A stretch of DNA of 52,890 nt from Vallitalea sp. (GCF_025211055.1 NZ_JAOARO010000083.1:1-52890), one strand, 5' to 3'; shown: positions 33,271 through 43,927, counted from the first letter of the stretch. Program-made: numbers and translations. Notes: generated by a model from the letters alone, not told the origin.

Positions 33271-34257
33271 TTAGTTTTTCTGATTTGCCTGATATTCTAC
33301 GTATTTTCCTGTTCCTATTGCCACACAAGTAATAGCATCATCTGCTGTTATTACATTAATACCCGTTTTATTTTCTATTAATTGATCAAGTCCTTGCAAT
33401 AAACTACCGCCTCCAGTTAAGACAATACCTCTATCAGAAATATCTGCTGATAACTCTGGTGGTGTTTTTTCAAGTACACTATGAACTGCTTCTACTATAT
33501 TGGAAGTGGCTTCTCTAAGTGCTTCTTCTGTTTCTACTGATGAAACAGTTATTGTTTTTGGTAAACCTGTTATAAGATTTCTTCCTCTAACATCCATAGT
33601 CAATACTTCTGGTCTTTTATAGGCTGTTCCTATTGTAATTTTTATCTCTTCCGCAGTCCTCTCACCAATCAATAGATTATGTTTCTTTCTCATATATCTA
33701 ACTATAGCTTCGTCGAAGTTATCTCCAGCAACTTTAATAGAAGTACTAACAACAGTACCTCCTAATGATATTACAGCTATGTCAGATGTTCCTCCACCTA
33801 TATCTACAACCATACTTCCACAAGCTTTACTTATATCAATTCCTGCTCCAATAGCAGCTGCTATTGGTTCTTCAATAATTTCAACTTTTCTTGCTCCAGC
33901 TTGATAAGTCGCATCTTCAACAGCTCTCTTTTCTACTTCTGTTACACCACTAGGTACACAAACTGTGATTCTTGGTTTTCTTATTCTTTTACCTAAAGAT
34001 TTTGAAATAAAATATTTTATCATCTTCTCTGTTACTGTATAATCTGAAATAACGCCTTGTCTTAGAGGTCTTATGGCTACAATATTACCAGGTGTTCTAC
34101 CAAGCATTCTTCTAGCTTCACTACCAACCGCTAATATTTTGTTAGTATCTCTATCTATTGCAACAACTGATGGCTCTCTTAATACAACACCTTTACCCTT
34201 AGTATATACGAGTACATTTGCAGTTCCTAGATCAATTCCAATATCTGTACCAAACAT
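33271..34257 (-). CDS. mbl: MreB-family actin-like cell-shape protein (Mbl)
   Basis: Bacterial actin that directs side-wall synthesis. The 328 residues show the ATPase motifs: phosphate-1 [19 protein letters not shown], phosphate-2 [20 protein letters not shown], and the adenosine loop [18 protein letters not shown]. The block [20 protein letters not shown] is typical for MreB proteins. It lies between spoIIID and flgF as Mbl does in B. subtilis, which is the reason for choosing mbl over mreB. AAGGGGATTG precedes ATG 34257. Confidence 0.95.
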   Translation of the reverse strand: MFGTDIGIDLGTANVLVYTKGKGVVLREPSVVAIDRDTNKILAVGSEARRMLGRTPGNIVAIRPLRQGVISDYTVTEKMIKYFISKSLGKRIRKPRITVCVPSGVTEVEKRAVEDATYQAGARKVEIIEEPIAAAIGAGIDISKACGSMVVDIGGGTSDIAVISLGGTVVSTSIKVAGDNFDEAIVRYMRKKHNLLIGERTAEEIKITIGTAYKRPEVLTMDVRGRNLITGLPKTITVSSVETEEALREATSNIVEAVHSVLEKTPPELSADISDRGIVLTGGGSLLQGLDQLIENKTGINVITADDAITCVAIGTGKYVEYQANQKN

Positions 34258-34534
34258 TTGTCAATCCCCTTCCGTAGTTTAATTATTTATATTTTTTTAG
34301 ATTTTATACTTAGTATATATATTATTTGAGAATTATTTTAATATATTATGTCTGATTAAGCATTAATTTAAACGTTATTAACTAGTATTTCCATATATAA
34401 TATTATATACAAATACTACAAAATTTCAAAGGGGAAATTTATTAAATTTTTATTAATATCGGCACTTTTTGCACATTCTATTAGCTTAAGGCAAAAAAAA
34501 TTAAAAACAGCCTATATTTTATCAATAAAAAACA

Positions 34535-34557
34535 AAAAAACCGAGAAATACTCGGTT
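34535..34557 (-). terminator. Terminator of spoIIID
   Basis: AACCGAG-TATTT-CTCGGTT directly after the spoIIID stop, followed by seven T on the minus strand. It separates spoIIID from mbl, which must have its own promoter in the 34260-34530 gap; none is obvious. Confidence 0.9.
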
Positions 34558-34836
34558 TTAGTAAAGTGTAGGTCTTGTATTTGTATTAGACATATTAACA
34601 TATTTCGCCCTAGTAGCTAAACCGCCTCTAATATGCCTTTCAGATTTATTAATGTCAAGGACCTTTCTAGCTTCTAAAGCTAACCCTGGATTTATCTTAC
34701 TTAGTCTCTCTGTTACATCCTTATGTACCGTTGACTTACTAATGCCAAATTTTTTGGCAGTTTGTCTTACAGTAGCATTTGAAGTAATAATATAATTAGC
34801 CACCTCAATAGCCCTTTCCTCTATATATTGCTTCAA
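34558..34836 (-). CDS. spoIIID: Sporulation transcription factor SpoIIID
   Basis: Mother-cell regulator that modifies the sigma-E regulon during sporulation. The 92-residue protein has the helix-turn-helix TVRQTAKKFGISKSTVHKDV and the conserved INPGLALEARKVLDINKSER with HIRGGLATRAKY, the basic C-terminal helix. The start is TTG 34836, with GAGGGGG 8 nt upstream. Its presence shows that the organism forms endospores. Terminated separately from mbl. Confidence 0.96.
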   Translation of the reverse strand: MKQYIEERAIEVANYIITSNATVRQTAKKFGISKSTVHKDVTERLSKINPGLALEARKVLDINKSERHIRGGLATRAKYVNMSNTNTRPTLY

Positions 34837-34941
34837 AACGAAATCCCCCTCGAATCATTACTTAGTTAAGTATATGGGATTTCGTTTACAAATATACATG
34901 TTTTTTACTCCTATCAACTGTAACAGACTAAAGTTTTCCAG

Positions 34942-37900
34942 TTATTTTTTCCTTTTTATATTTAAATAAAGTCCTAGAGCGATAAGGGAATATCCTATTG
35001 GATAATATGGAGATGGATATTTTTGTCCAGTCTTTGGTAAAGTTTTTGGCAAGACAAATTTATCAAATATACCTTTTGGTATTTGTCCATCTTCTATTTC
35101 AATTTCCATAATTTCTTCTTCCCCGTCTTCTGTTATAACTTTAATTTTAAATGTATCTTTACCTTTATAACCTTCATTTGGCTTATAAACAATATTACCT
35201 TCATTGTCAATATCTATTTTACCATGTTCAGGTTTTTCAATTATTTCAATAGGTTTCACATTATGCTTTGGTATAATCTTACTTTCTTCTTTTTTCGTAT
35301 CTTCTTCCTTATCTTCTTTCGCATCTTCTTTCTTCTTATTTTCTTCTTTTTTCTTATCTTTATCTTTTTCTTTATCTTTATCTTTTGTATTCGACTCTAT
35401 CTCTTTATTAGTCTCTTCATCTTTTGTTATACTAACTACCCATTTGTCTTTTTTTGTATCTGTTTCATAACTGGCTACTGATGCAATATTTTCAACCTTT
35501 CCTAACGCACTATCTTCTTTGGTAACAGTATAAGTTCCTGCAACTGTTTTAGATTCACCAATTGCCAATGATGAAATATGTTTGTCAATAGACAGCATAG
35601 TATCTTTTATTACCACATTAGTTAATATCTTTTTCCCTGTATTAGTTACAGTAATGGTATAAGTAATGTCATCTCCAACTTTTGCATTGGTCTTATCTCC
35701 TTTTTTATATATACTAATATCTGGTTCTTGTTTAGGTTCTATTGGGGGTATATATTTATTTATAGTTACCTTTACTTTCTTAATAGGAGTTTCATCACTG
35801 ACAGCAGTAGCTGTATTTTCTATTTTCCCTTCTCTAGAATCTTCATCCACAGCTCTATATACTCCTGTCAATGTTTTTTCTGCATCTACAGCTAATTCTC
35901 CAATATTACCTTTAATATTACCGTCAAATCCTAACATAAGATCGGTTACTTTTACATTATGTAGTGGTATCGTTCCATTATTTTTAACTTTTATAGTATA
36001 AGTTATATCCTCACCTATTCTAAAAACTTTTTTGTCTACTTCTTTTGTTAATTCCAAATTAGCAAGCCCAACTTCTTGACTTGATTGTCTTAATTTAGTA
36101 TAACTGCTTTTACCATACACTGTATTTGTAATAGGTACTGTAGCTCCTGTTTTACTAATATCACTTTCTTGAACTCTATATGTATAAGTATAATTCCTAC
36201 TTTGCCCTGGAGATAAGGATATCTTACTTGGTTTAGGATTCAATATGTCTCTAGGGACTTGATTATTCTTAGAAGATATTAGCTCATCTTTTGTAATCAT
36301 TACATTCTTTAGTGTTGTATTATCATCCGTATTGGTAAATGTGACTTCGTATTCAATAACGTCTCCTACCTTTGCCACATATTTACCATCGATTTTTACT
36401 GGTAATTTACCATTTATAGTTTTTACAGTTTTTGTCAATACCATACCTTTTGAGTAAACATCTATATCTACTTCTCTTGTAGTTCTTATTTTATCATTTT
36501 TAGCAGTTGCTATGTTTGAGATTACATCAACATCACTATCTTTTACTATATATTTACCTTCTATAAATGCTGATTCCCCTACTCCTAAAGATATTTTTTG
36601 TTTGTTATCATCTATTTTTTCCCATCCTTTTGTGGTTTCTAGAATTATTTTTTTATCTTCAACTATTATATCATCTAGAGCAATACTTCCAACATTTGTT
36701 ACTGTGATACGATAAGTTAAAATATCTCCTTTTTCAACTCCCATTGAAGACATATCCTTAATCGGTATAATAGTACCATCTTTTTTTTCAACTTTAACTA
36801 CTTTTTTATCAAGAGATAAGTCTGCAATATCAACAGTGTCTGTTGCTCTTTTATATGGCTCATCAGAGTTTTCTTGATCTACTAATTCATTTGCCCATAT
36901 ACCTACAGTATTAATTAATGGTTGATTATTAAGGTCTGAATCACTCACCACATATCTACATTCAAAATTATAAGTTTCATTTGGTAAGAGCTGTTTAATC
37001 TTTAATGTATTAGAATCAGTACTTTTATTATAGATAATATTATCTGTCATTTGTTCATTTGTTAGGACAAAATATGCTGTTTCTCTATAATCTTTAATAG
37101 TAATATTATTAATAGGTAACTTAGAGTCATTCAGTACTGTAACATTGTATATTATGGTTTCCCCTCTATTCAGACTTATCTTAGGATCACCTAGGGGTAT
37201 TTTGTTAGTCTCTTTAACCTTTTGATAATGGGTCGCTTTTTTGGTTATATCTAAACTAGCTTCTCCCAGTATTGTATCCGATTTAATAACTCCTAAATCA
37301 ACATCATATATTTTATCTGGTATAGTACCATCAATGTATATTACCCCTGAACGTATTCCTTGTCTGGTAGCGGCTCCTTCTTCAATGGTTCCCAATTTTC
37401 CATCTGAATCTTTGATGTCATCACCATTATCTGCTCTAGTAACCTTATAATAATCTGGTATTTCATAAGCTACATAATACTCAGCAGTATCAAGACTTGG
37501 AAAAAGATAATATCCAGGTTTTCCCTCATGATTATTTCCAGTTAAAGTAGTATCTACTTTTTTCCATACATGCTCATTTAATCTTTTTTTATAAAGTGAT
37601 ACTGTTATACCATTTATCCCTGCATATTCATTATCATAACCATCATTTTGAATACCATCACCATTTTTATCATACCATATAAAATCACCAATACAGCCAT
37701 ATGGATTTTCTAGTATTTTGATTCCTACTCTATATGGTTCGTTCCAAGGTAGAGCATCTATTTTATTATCAAATTTATATTCTCCATAAAGTCCTACAGA
37801 ATTCCATGCAACTATATCACTATTAGTTGGTGCATTAATTGGTGCTCTCATACGCCAGTCAATTCTTACTTCACTATCTGGTTTCAAGTAATCATCTGGA

Positions 37901-40900
37901 ATAAAGTTAATTACGAATTTTAGAGATTTTACTTGGGTTAAATTTTTTGGAGGTATTTCTGTCCATTCTGGTTGTTGTGTACCTATTGTTCCGTCATTAG
38001 TTTGTCTAATAGGATCAAAAGCCTTGCTATAAAAAACTTTTACATCAGCATTTTTTTTATTTCCAAATGTATCAGTAATAACTGGCAGGTTTCCTTTTTT
38101 TAATTCTTCTATTAAGTAAGGTGTCCACATGGAATCTCTTTGTTTACTTGAATTAAGAACGCTACTATCCCCTATTCTTGGTAATATATCAATAAGTTCT
38201 ATCTTGGTTACTTTAACACTTCCAACATTCTTAACTCTTAAGCTGTAATCTGCTGAACCACCGGGTGTACTTCGTCCTTTTATTAAATCTCCATCTTTAT
38301 CTCTATACTTAAATCCTTCATATGGATCATCAGGTATATTAGAGTCTTCGAGATTTTTTATATAATCTCTATAGTCTAGCTCTCCTCTAACCCATTTCGT
38401 AGCATCTAATGCAGCTGATTTCCTTATTTTTATATCCTTACCATCACCCTTTATATAGGTATCCATCTTGCCGTCATTATCAAAGTCCAAATCGCTTTTT
38501 TTATTATACTTCCAATGATATGCTCCTAAGCTCATTAAAAATATTTTATTTGTATAAGTTCCTGCTATAGCATAATTTGCTACTTTTGTTTTATATTTTA
38601 TGCTAAAAGTCTGACCTATAGGTAAATTCTTATTGAATGTCCAAATAAGTGTTGTTTTACCGTCTATGGGATAATTATCTATAGTTTTTAGGGTTACATC
38701 ATCTCCCCATTTATTATCAAAGCTTAAGAATTCTACTCCGTAAGGTAAAATATCAATTATAACTGGATTAATTAGCTCTCCCGTTGCCCATCTATCCTTG
38801 TTAGTTATATCAATCTGGAAATTAATAAGTTCTGCTTTTCCATAGTCTTCTTGGACTCCACTATCACTATCTTTGAATATAGTTTTGTTAAACTTAGATA
38901 TCCATGCTGTATTTATTCTAATCTCAAATGATATACTTGAATTCTTAATAAAATCCTCATTACTTTTGAACCCTAGATACTTTCCTTCAGCTTTAAAACC
39001 ATAACTTATGTTTTCACCATTAACTGCACTACTATTTATTTGTCCATTTATAGTCATTTTATCTGAATAAGAAAAATTAACAGGTACGTCATCTATATAT
39101 GTAAACTTCAATCCATATATTTTATTATGTGAATCTAAGTCTGTTTTATTTATAGTGGTCTTCTCTCCTGTATTTAGGGTTTTGCTATATTCTTGCCATC
39201 CTCCATCTTTAGATGTTTTGTACAAAAGTTTATACTGAAGATTATACTTACTAACTCCTGTTTTAATATCTATTAAGTTAATATGTTCTGGAAAATTATC
39301 TCCTTCTAGGCTGACATTTTTTAACTCATGTCCATTATGGTTATTATTATTAAATTCAACTTCATAAGATATCTTATCTCCTATATTAAAATGTTTGTAA
39401 CCCCCATTATTAGTATCATTATTATAGTCTAATATTTTTATGTTTATGCTTGGTGAAGGGTTTTGTACTTGTTTAAAGGATGTTACTGCTTTATCATTAT
39501 TACTGGTAAAATTATAAGGAGTATCTGATCCATCATCAATAGTAGCTTCCACAAAGGCTTTATTCTCAACACTTGTATCTGGCATTACAGCACTATCATT
39601 ACTCTCATGTGCATAACGTTTTATAGGATAAGATACTTTTAATTGTACTGTAGGTGTAGTACTTGGCCCAACATCATTAAACGTCCATGTAGGATCATCT
39701 ATTGTACTTGATGAGTCAATAGCTGGATTAGAAGATATGAATTTTGCCCCATCAGGTAAATTATCTGATATCTTTAGTTTTTTTAATGTTAGATTGTTCT
39801 GTGGGTTTTTACCCGTACTCTTAACTTTTATTGTATAAGTGACCGTTTCCGTCTCTATACTATAATCATCTGGTATAATTACTTTCTTAGGTGAACTTGA
39901 TTTACTTAATTTCCATTTTATATCATCTTCTATAAAACTTGTTTTAACTTGAGCAAGAGTTGGATTAAATACTACATCTTCACCTGAATCAAACTTGGCA
40001 GTAGCTGTAACATAGTTATATTTTTCATCACCTTTTTTAACTCCTATATCTCCATCATTTCTTATAATAGGATAAGATAGTATAATATTTTTTCTATAAC
40101 TAGTATTAGAATCTACTGAGCCTACTGACCATCTAATATATTTTTTTCCTTTTTCAGAAACTTCTGTACCTCCATCAAAATTTATTACTGATGCTATTTC
40201 TGGAATTTCATATTGTAATATTACATCTTTAATAGTTCTATCTCCATTTACGAATCCTAAATAATAGCTCTCTTGAATTGTAGTTATTGATGGATTAAGT
40301 GGTATCTTAATAGTTTTGTCATCACTAGCATATACTCCCCATATTCTGTTAGATAATGTAAAATTAGTTGAAACTTGGTCTGTGCTTGAACTAAAGGTAT
40401 ACTTATTTTTAGCTTTTATTACATTACCATTTGAATCTAAGTCCGTTGGATAACCGGATACTTTTACTTTATTGATTCTTTTATCCTTATCTTCTACACC
40501 TGTTACATTACTACCTCTTCCTTTAATTGGGAATCTTAGAGTTATATTTTGTATCTTGGTTTCACCATAATTAACATTACTATATTCCCATTTTATTTTA
40601 CCATTTGTTGTTGTATCTCCACCATCAGAGTTAATAACTACAACATCTTGTGGCAATATATCTATTATCTCAACATCTCTAAGATCAATATTTCCTCCTT
40701 TTAATTCTATTTTATAATCTACATCTACATATGTTATATTAGTGTCTTTTGAAATAATTACATTTGAAATACTGCTTGATTTCTCTATGTACCATGATGA
40801 AGGTAATTGATATGTCAAGCTTCCTCCATCTGCATAAAATTCTATTAATTCACCATCTGTTTTTTTTAGATTAGCGCTAATCTTAGCACTTTTATCTAAT

Positions 40901-41385
40901 TTGATAATTCTCCCATCTGGATAAGGGCTTTTGGGACCTTTAATTTTAAATGTAATAGTAATGTCTCCAGATTGACCAGATCGTAAATAACCTTCATAAT
41001 TATTATTTTTATCCAAACTTTTCATATTAAATGTAAGCTTTTTCAAATTCTGATAATTATTTCTTAAATCATTAGCATTTGTCACGGTATTAGGCATTAC
41101 TAATTTAGTACACTGTGCTCCTTCAGGCAATGTGTAACTTATTACAGTATTATAAAAATCATAATCTCCACTTGTACTATAGTATAATTTTACTTTTACT
41201 TCATCATCCATTCCAATTGTTTTACTAAGTATTTCTTGTTTTAGAGTTAGATTACTTGGTGTTTCTGCAAATACATTTGTTTGTGTAAATAATGGTAAAC
41301 ATATTTGAATACATAATGATATGACTAAAAATATAGCCAAGTATCGCTTTTTAGTTAAAAATTTTCGATGCATTTTATTTATCAT
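34942..41385 (-). CDS. Giant LPKTG-anchored surface protein with DUF11 and SdrD-B domains
   Basis: 2147-residue wall-anchored protein. The signal peptide ends near NVFAETP (residue 43). The first 1200 residues are beta-rich repeats with DUF11-like strands (YTIKVKSTGKNPQNNLTLKK and similar). An SdrD-B/Cna-B-like domain spans about 1228-1365 (GDFIWYDKNGDGIQND near its start). DUF11 copies begin near 1400, 1518, 1647, 1775 and 1888. A Lys/Glu/Asp-rich stretch lies at about 1990-2035, then an Ig-like module with KPEHGKIDIDNEGNIVYKPN. The sorting signal LPKTG is at 2116-2120, with a hydrophobic span and KRKK tail. AAGGAGG precedes ATG 41385. No sortase gene is in the window. Adhesion or stalk function is inferred. 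Confidence 0.93.
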   Translation of the reverse strand: MINKMHRKFLTKKRYLAIFLVISLCIQICLPLFTQTNVFAETPSNLTLKQEILSKTIGMDDEVKVKLYYSTSGDYDFYNTVISYTLPEGAQCTKLVMPNTVTNANDLRNNYQNLKKLTFNMKSLDKNNNYEGYLRSGQSGDITITFKIKGPKSPYPDGRIIKLDKSAKISANLKKTDGELIEFYADGGSLTYQLPSSWYIEKSSSISNVIISKDTNITYVDVDYKIELKGGNIDLRDVEIIDILPQDVVVINSDGGDTTTNGKIKWEYSNVNYGETKIQNITLRFPIKGRGSNVTGVEDKDKRINKVKVSGYPTDLDSNGNVIKAKNKYTFSSSTDQVSTNFTLSNRIWGVYASDDKTIKIPLNPSITTIQESYYLGFVNGDRTIKDVILQYEIPEIASVINFDGGTEVSEKGKKYIRWSVGSVDSNTSYRKNIILSYPIIRNDGDIGVKKGDEKYNYVTATAKFDSGEDVVFNPTLAQVKTSFIEDDIKWKLSKSSSPKKVIIPDDYSIETETVTYTIKVKSTGKNPQNNLTLKKLKISDNLPDGAKFISSNPAIDSSSTIDDPTWTFNDVGPSTTPTVQLKVSYPIKRYAHESNDSAVMPDTSVENKAFVEATIDDGSDTPYNFTSNNDKAVTSFKQVQNPSPSINIKILDYNNDTNNGGYKHFNIGDKISYEVEFNNNNHNGHELKNVSLEGDNFPEHINLIDIKTGVSKYNLQYKLLYKTSKDGGWQEYSKTLNTGEKTTINKTDLDSHNKIYGLKFTYIDDVPVNFSYSDKMTINGQINSSAVNGENISYGFKAEGKYLGFKSNEDFIKNSSISFEIRINTAWISKFNKTIFKDSDSGVQEDYGKAELINFQIDITNKDRWATGELINPVIIDILPYGVEFLSFDNKWGDDVTLKTIDNYPIDGKTTLIWTFNKNLPIGQTFSIKYKTKVANYAIAGTYTNKIFLMSLGAYHWKYNKKSDLDFDNDGKMDTYIKGDGKDIKIRKSAALDATKWVRGELDYRDYIKNLEDSNIPDDPYEGFKYRDKDGDLIKGRSTPGGSADYSLRVKNVGSVKVTKIELIDILPRIGDSSVLNSSKQRDSMWTPYLIEELKKGNLPVITDTFGNKKNADVKVFYSKAFDPIRQTNDGTIGTQQPEWTEIPPKNLTQVKSLKFVINFIPDDYLKPDSEVRIDWRMRAPINAPTNSDIVAWNSVGLYGEYKFDNKIDALPWNEPYRVGIKILENPYGCIGDFIWYDKNGDGIQNDGYDNEYAGINGITVSLYKKRLNEHVWKKVDTTLTGNNHEGKPGYYLFPSLDTAEYYVAYEIPDYYKVTRADNGDDIKDSDGKLGTIEEGAATRQGIRSGVIYIDGTIPDKIYDVDLGVIKSDTILGEASLDITKKATHYQKVKETNKIPLGDPKISLNRGETIIYNVTVLNDSKLPINNITIKDYRETAYFVLTNEQMTDNIIYNKSTDSNTLKIKQLLPNETYNFECRYVVSDSDLNNQPLINTVGIWANELVDQENSDEPYKRATDTVDIADLSLDKKVVKVEKKDGTIIPIKDMSSMGVEKGDILTYRITVTNVGSIALDDIIVEDKKIILETTKGWEKIDDNKQKISLGVGESAFIEGKYIVKDSDVDVISNIATAKNDKIRTTREVDIDVYSKGMVLTKTVKTINGKLPVKIDGKYVAKVGDVIEYEVTFTNTDDNTTLKNVMITKDELISSKNNQVPRDILNPKPSKISLSPGQSRNYTYTYRVQESDISKTGATVPITNTVYGKSSYTKLRQSSQEVGLANLELTKEVDKKVFRIGEDITYTIKVKNNGTIPLHNVKVTDLMLGFDGNIKGNIGELAVDAEKTLTGVYRAVDEDSREGKIENTATAVSDETPIKKVKVTINKYIPPIEPKQEPDISIYKKGDKTNAKVGDDITYTITVTNTGKKILTNVVIKDTMLSIDKHISSLAIGESKTVAGTYTVTKEDSALGKVENIASVASYETDTKKDKWVVSITKDEETNKEIESNTKDKDKEKDKDKKKEENKKKEDAKEDKEEDTKKEESKIIPKHNVKPIEIIEKPEHGKIDIDNEGNIVYKPNEGYKGKDTFKIKVITEDGEEEIMEIEIEDGQIPKGIFDKFVLPKTLPKTGQKYPSPYYPIGYSLIALGLYLNIKRKK

Positions 41386-41670
41386 AATATTTATCCTCCT
41401 TAGAATTTTATTATTGTTAATTATAGAATCATTAACTCAAATTTCTCACTACCAAAACCTATACAGTCATGTTAAATTAATAATGATCAGTTATTATGAT
41501 ATTAATAGGTCTTACTTACTTTATTTATATAATACTTCATTCTTAGTAAAATCTCAACCAATAATACAAAAGTACTACAAAATATTACAATAAATAGTAA
41601 ATCAACTGATAAATACCAATTAATAAATTACACATATCCACAATATTTTATATAAACTACTATCTACCTA
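41386..41670. other. Gap between ApbE gene and giant surface-protein gene
   Basis: 285 nt of very A/T-rich DNA which must contain the surface-protein promoter. A TATAAT stands at about 41422 on the minus strand without a convincing -35. Nothing else is seen. Confidence 0.35.
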
Positions 41671-42711
41671 CTATTTATCTATAAAATCTTTTAATTTATA
41701 ATTACTATCTGTAAGCTGAAATATTTTGCCAGCTTCTTTTGTTACATATACTTCTTTATTTTTAGTAATGAATATAGCATCAACATTATTAATATTGTCT
41801 ACTAATTTATATCCTTCTTCTAAACCCATAGAGAAAATAACAGTTGATAAACCATCTCCATCTACAGAATAATCGGATATAATAGTAACACCTGCCAAAT
41901 CATTTTCAACTGGATACCCTGTATATGGGTCTAAAATATGGTGATACTTAACTCCATCCTCTTCTAAGTATCTTTCATATATACCAGAGGTAACCAAAGA
42001 TTTTTGTCCTATTGCTACGACTCCTATTTCTCTACCTCTTTTATTAAAAGGGTTCCTAACTCCTATTTTCCAAGAATCTCCGTTAGGTTTATTCCCTACA
42101 GTTAATATGTTACCGCCTAGATTAATAATTGCATTTTCCATTTTGCTTTGTTTTAGATATTTTGACACTTTATCTGCTATATAACCTTTTGCAATTCCAC
42201 CTAAGTCTATCTGAGTATCCTTTTTTATATGTAATGTTAAATTCTCTTCATCGAGAAATAGATTTTTATAATTAACTTTCTTCAGTACTTCTTTGATCTC
42301 TTTTTGAGCTGGTACTCTGGCATCTTCTGTGTCAATCCCCCATAGGCTTACTAGAGGAGCTATTGTTATATCAAATCTTCCTTCTGATAATTTTGAGTAG
42401 TATAGACCTTTTTTTATTATATTAAATGTGTCTTTTGATAACTTGATTTCTTCTATTTCATTGTTGTTAATTTTACTGATTTCACTTGTGGAAATATTTC
42501 TACTTACTTTACTTTCTATATCAGAAATAATCTTAAATATCCCATCAAAATCTTTTTCGTTAACATTTTCACCATATATAGTAACTTTTACAAGTGTACC
42601 AAGTAAGAATGTTTCATCTGACATTTTTTTATTTTTTTGAGTGATGGTATTATTGCATCCAACAAGTACAATTAATATAAAGACTATAAATAATATGATT
42701 TGTTTTTTCAT
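41671..42711 (-). CDS. apbE: ApbE-family FAD:protein FMN transferase (lipoprotein)
   Basis: Attaches FMN to Thr residues of extracytoplasmic flavoproteins such as Rnf/Nqr subunits. The 346-residue protein has a lipobox, VLVGC, with Cys at 19. Family motifs follow: ETFLLGTLVKVTIYG, IDLGGIAKGYIADKVSKYL, INLGGNILTVGNKPNG, and KYHHILDPYTGYPVENDLAG with the Mg-binding region SVDGDGLSTVIFSMGLEEG. AAAGGA precedes ATG 42711. No Rnf or other flavoprotein gene is nearby. Together with the surface protein it is inserted between spoIIQ and spoIIID. Confidence 0.95.
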   Translation of the reverse strand: MKKQIILFIVFILIVLVGCNNTITQKNKKMSDETFLLGTLVKVTIYGENVNEKDFDGIFKIISDIESKVSRNISTSEISKINNNEIEEIKLSKDTFNIIKKGLYYSKLSEGRFDITIAPLVSLWGIDTEDARVPAQKEIKEVLKKVNYKNLFLDEENLTLHIKKDTQIDLGGIAKGYIADKVSKYLKQSKMENAIINLGGNILTVGNKPNGDSWKIGVRNPFNKRGREIGVVAIGQKSLVTSGIYERYLEEDGVKYHHILDPYTGYPVENDLAGVTIISDYSVDGDGLSTVIFSMGLEEGYKLVDNINNVDAIFITKNKEVYVTKEAGKIFQLTDSNYKLKDFIDK

Positions 42712-42799
42712 TGAGTATCCTTTCTATTCGTGCTTTTTGGATTTTAATATGTACAATTATAACATAGTTTATTGAATTAACAAGATTAATGACATAATT

Positions 42800-42865
42800 A
42801 AGGAACTGTCCCATATTATAACGTCCACTTCACAAGAAAACGTATATTATATGATACAGTCCCTT
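42800..42865 (-). terminator. Long imperfect hairpin after spoIIQ
   Basis: AAGGGACTGT (42856-42865) pairs with ACAGTTCCTT (42800-42809), with inner pairing CATATAATA/TATAATATG. It lies about 30 nt after the spoIIQ stop. Its ends resemble the hairpins at 7621 and 31177. Confidence 0.65.
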
Positions 42866-42898
42866 AAATTATTTCCTTTTCAGGAGACTAGATTAATA

Positions 42899-43753
42899 TT
42901 ATTTAATTAATTTTGTAGGATCTATTGGTTTTTCATTGTTGGTTACTTTAAAGTATAAATGCGGAGCTAATAATACATGGTATTTAGAAGGTTTTTCTAC
43001 TTGACCAAGTACCTGTCCTTTTTTGACAATATCCCCTTCTTTTACTGATATCTGTTTATTAAGTTGTCCATAAGTTGTTTTATATCCATTTCCATGATAG
43101 ATTGTTACTGTCAATCCTGATTCAGGTTCAGTTTTTATAGTTTCAACTACTCCCTCAGCTGCAACCTTAACATCATTTCCAACATTTGCGGCTATAAATA
43201 ATGCTGGATTAATCTTATATTGATCAAGCGTTTTGAAATAAACTGGTGTATCCATACTAAAAGGTATTAATATATCTCCTTCAACAGGCCATATCATCTT
43301 TTCTTTATCAGCGTTATAACTTATATTAGGTTTAACTACTGGTGCTATCTCTACCATTACTGGTTTTTCTTGTGGTACAAGTTCTGGGGCAAGTTGTTCT
43401 TCATAAGTATCTGGGGCACCATAATCTCCCTCACCAACGACCTCTTCGGTATTTATAGTAATAGGATTAATAGCTTCTAAGACATCTGCTTCGTCATAAT
43501 CATTCTCTGTAAAATCTTCATTTGATTCTAGTTCCTCATTATCTGTTCCTTCATTTTCTACAAGATTAGCTGTTAACTCATCAGTAGATTCATTACTAAC
43601 CACATCACTATTTAGATTAGCGATTTCTTGTTCTTCTTCTTTAGGTCTAACCCATACTAAAATTGCAATTAAAAAGAGTGTTACACAACATGTAAACAAA
43701 GCAAAATAGAATTGCTTTCTTTTTATGTATGCAATTATATTCTTTAATTTCAT
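42899..43753 (-). CDS. spoIIQ: SpoIIQ-like M23-family protein, catalytic residues lost
   Basis: Forespore membrane protein forming the channel with SpoIIIAH in sporulation. The 284-residue protein has one membrane segment (about 15-35), a long acidic linker (about 40-150) and a LytM/M23 fold (about 155-284) beginning KMIWPVEGDILIPFS. The zinc-binding HxGxD motif is replaced by INPALFIAA, and the final HxH is HLY in LLAPHLYFKV, so peptidase activity is unlikely. AGAGGTG lies 6 nt before ATG 43753; the in-frame GTG at 43762 is less well placed. It follows spoIID as in B. subtilis, whose SpoIIQ is also inactive. Confidence 0.9.
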   Translation of the reverse strand: MKLKNIIAYIKRKQFYFALFTCCVTLFLIAILVWVRPKEEEQEIANLNSDVVSNESTDELTANLVENEGTDNEELESNEDFTENDYDEADVLEAINPITINTEEVVGEGDYGAPDTYEEQLAPELVPQEKPVMVEIAPVVKPNISYNADKEKMIWPVEGDILIPFSMDTPVYFKTLDQYKINPALFIAANVGNDVKVAAEGVVETIKTEPESGLTVTIYHGNGYKTTYGQLNKQISVKEGDIVKKGQVLGQVEKPSKYHVLLAPHLYFKVTNNEKPIDPTKLIK

Positions 43754-43860
43754 CCAAATCACCTCTTATTTCTATTAAAAAATGTTAGTATTACTAGAAA
43801 AGATTTCTATACTTTTGTTACAACTATATTATTACCAGAGATTGGATATTATATTCATAC

Positions 43861-43927
43861 AAAAAAAAATATATCTTAAACTGTCAAAAAGCTCTTAAAT
43901 AGCTCTTTTGCAGTTATAAGATATATA
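43861..43927 (-). terminator. Terminator of spoIID
   Basis: Large stem: ATATATCTTA with TAAGATATAT, then AACTG/CAGTT, then CAAAAGAGCT/AGCTTTTTG, followed by a run of T on the minus strand. It starts about 17 nt after the spoIID stop. Confidence 0.88.

Noticed and set aside
35083..35481. Plus-strand open frame of 132 codons opposite the giant surface protein
   Set aside because: Phe/Ile-rich translation is the antisense of the Lys/Glu/Asp repeat region; no ribosome site and no protein-like character.
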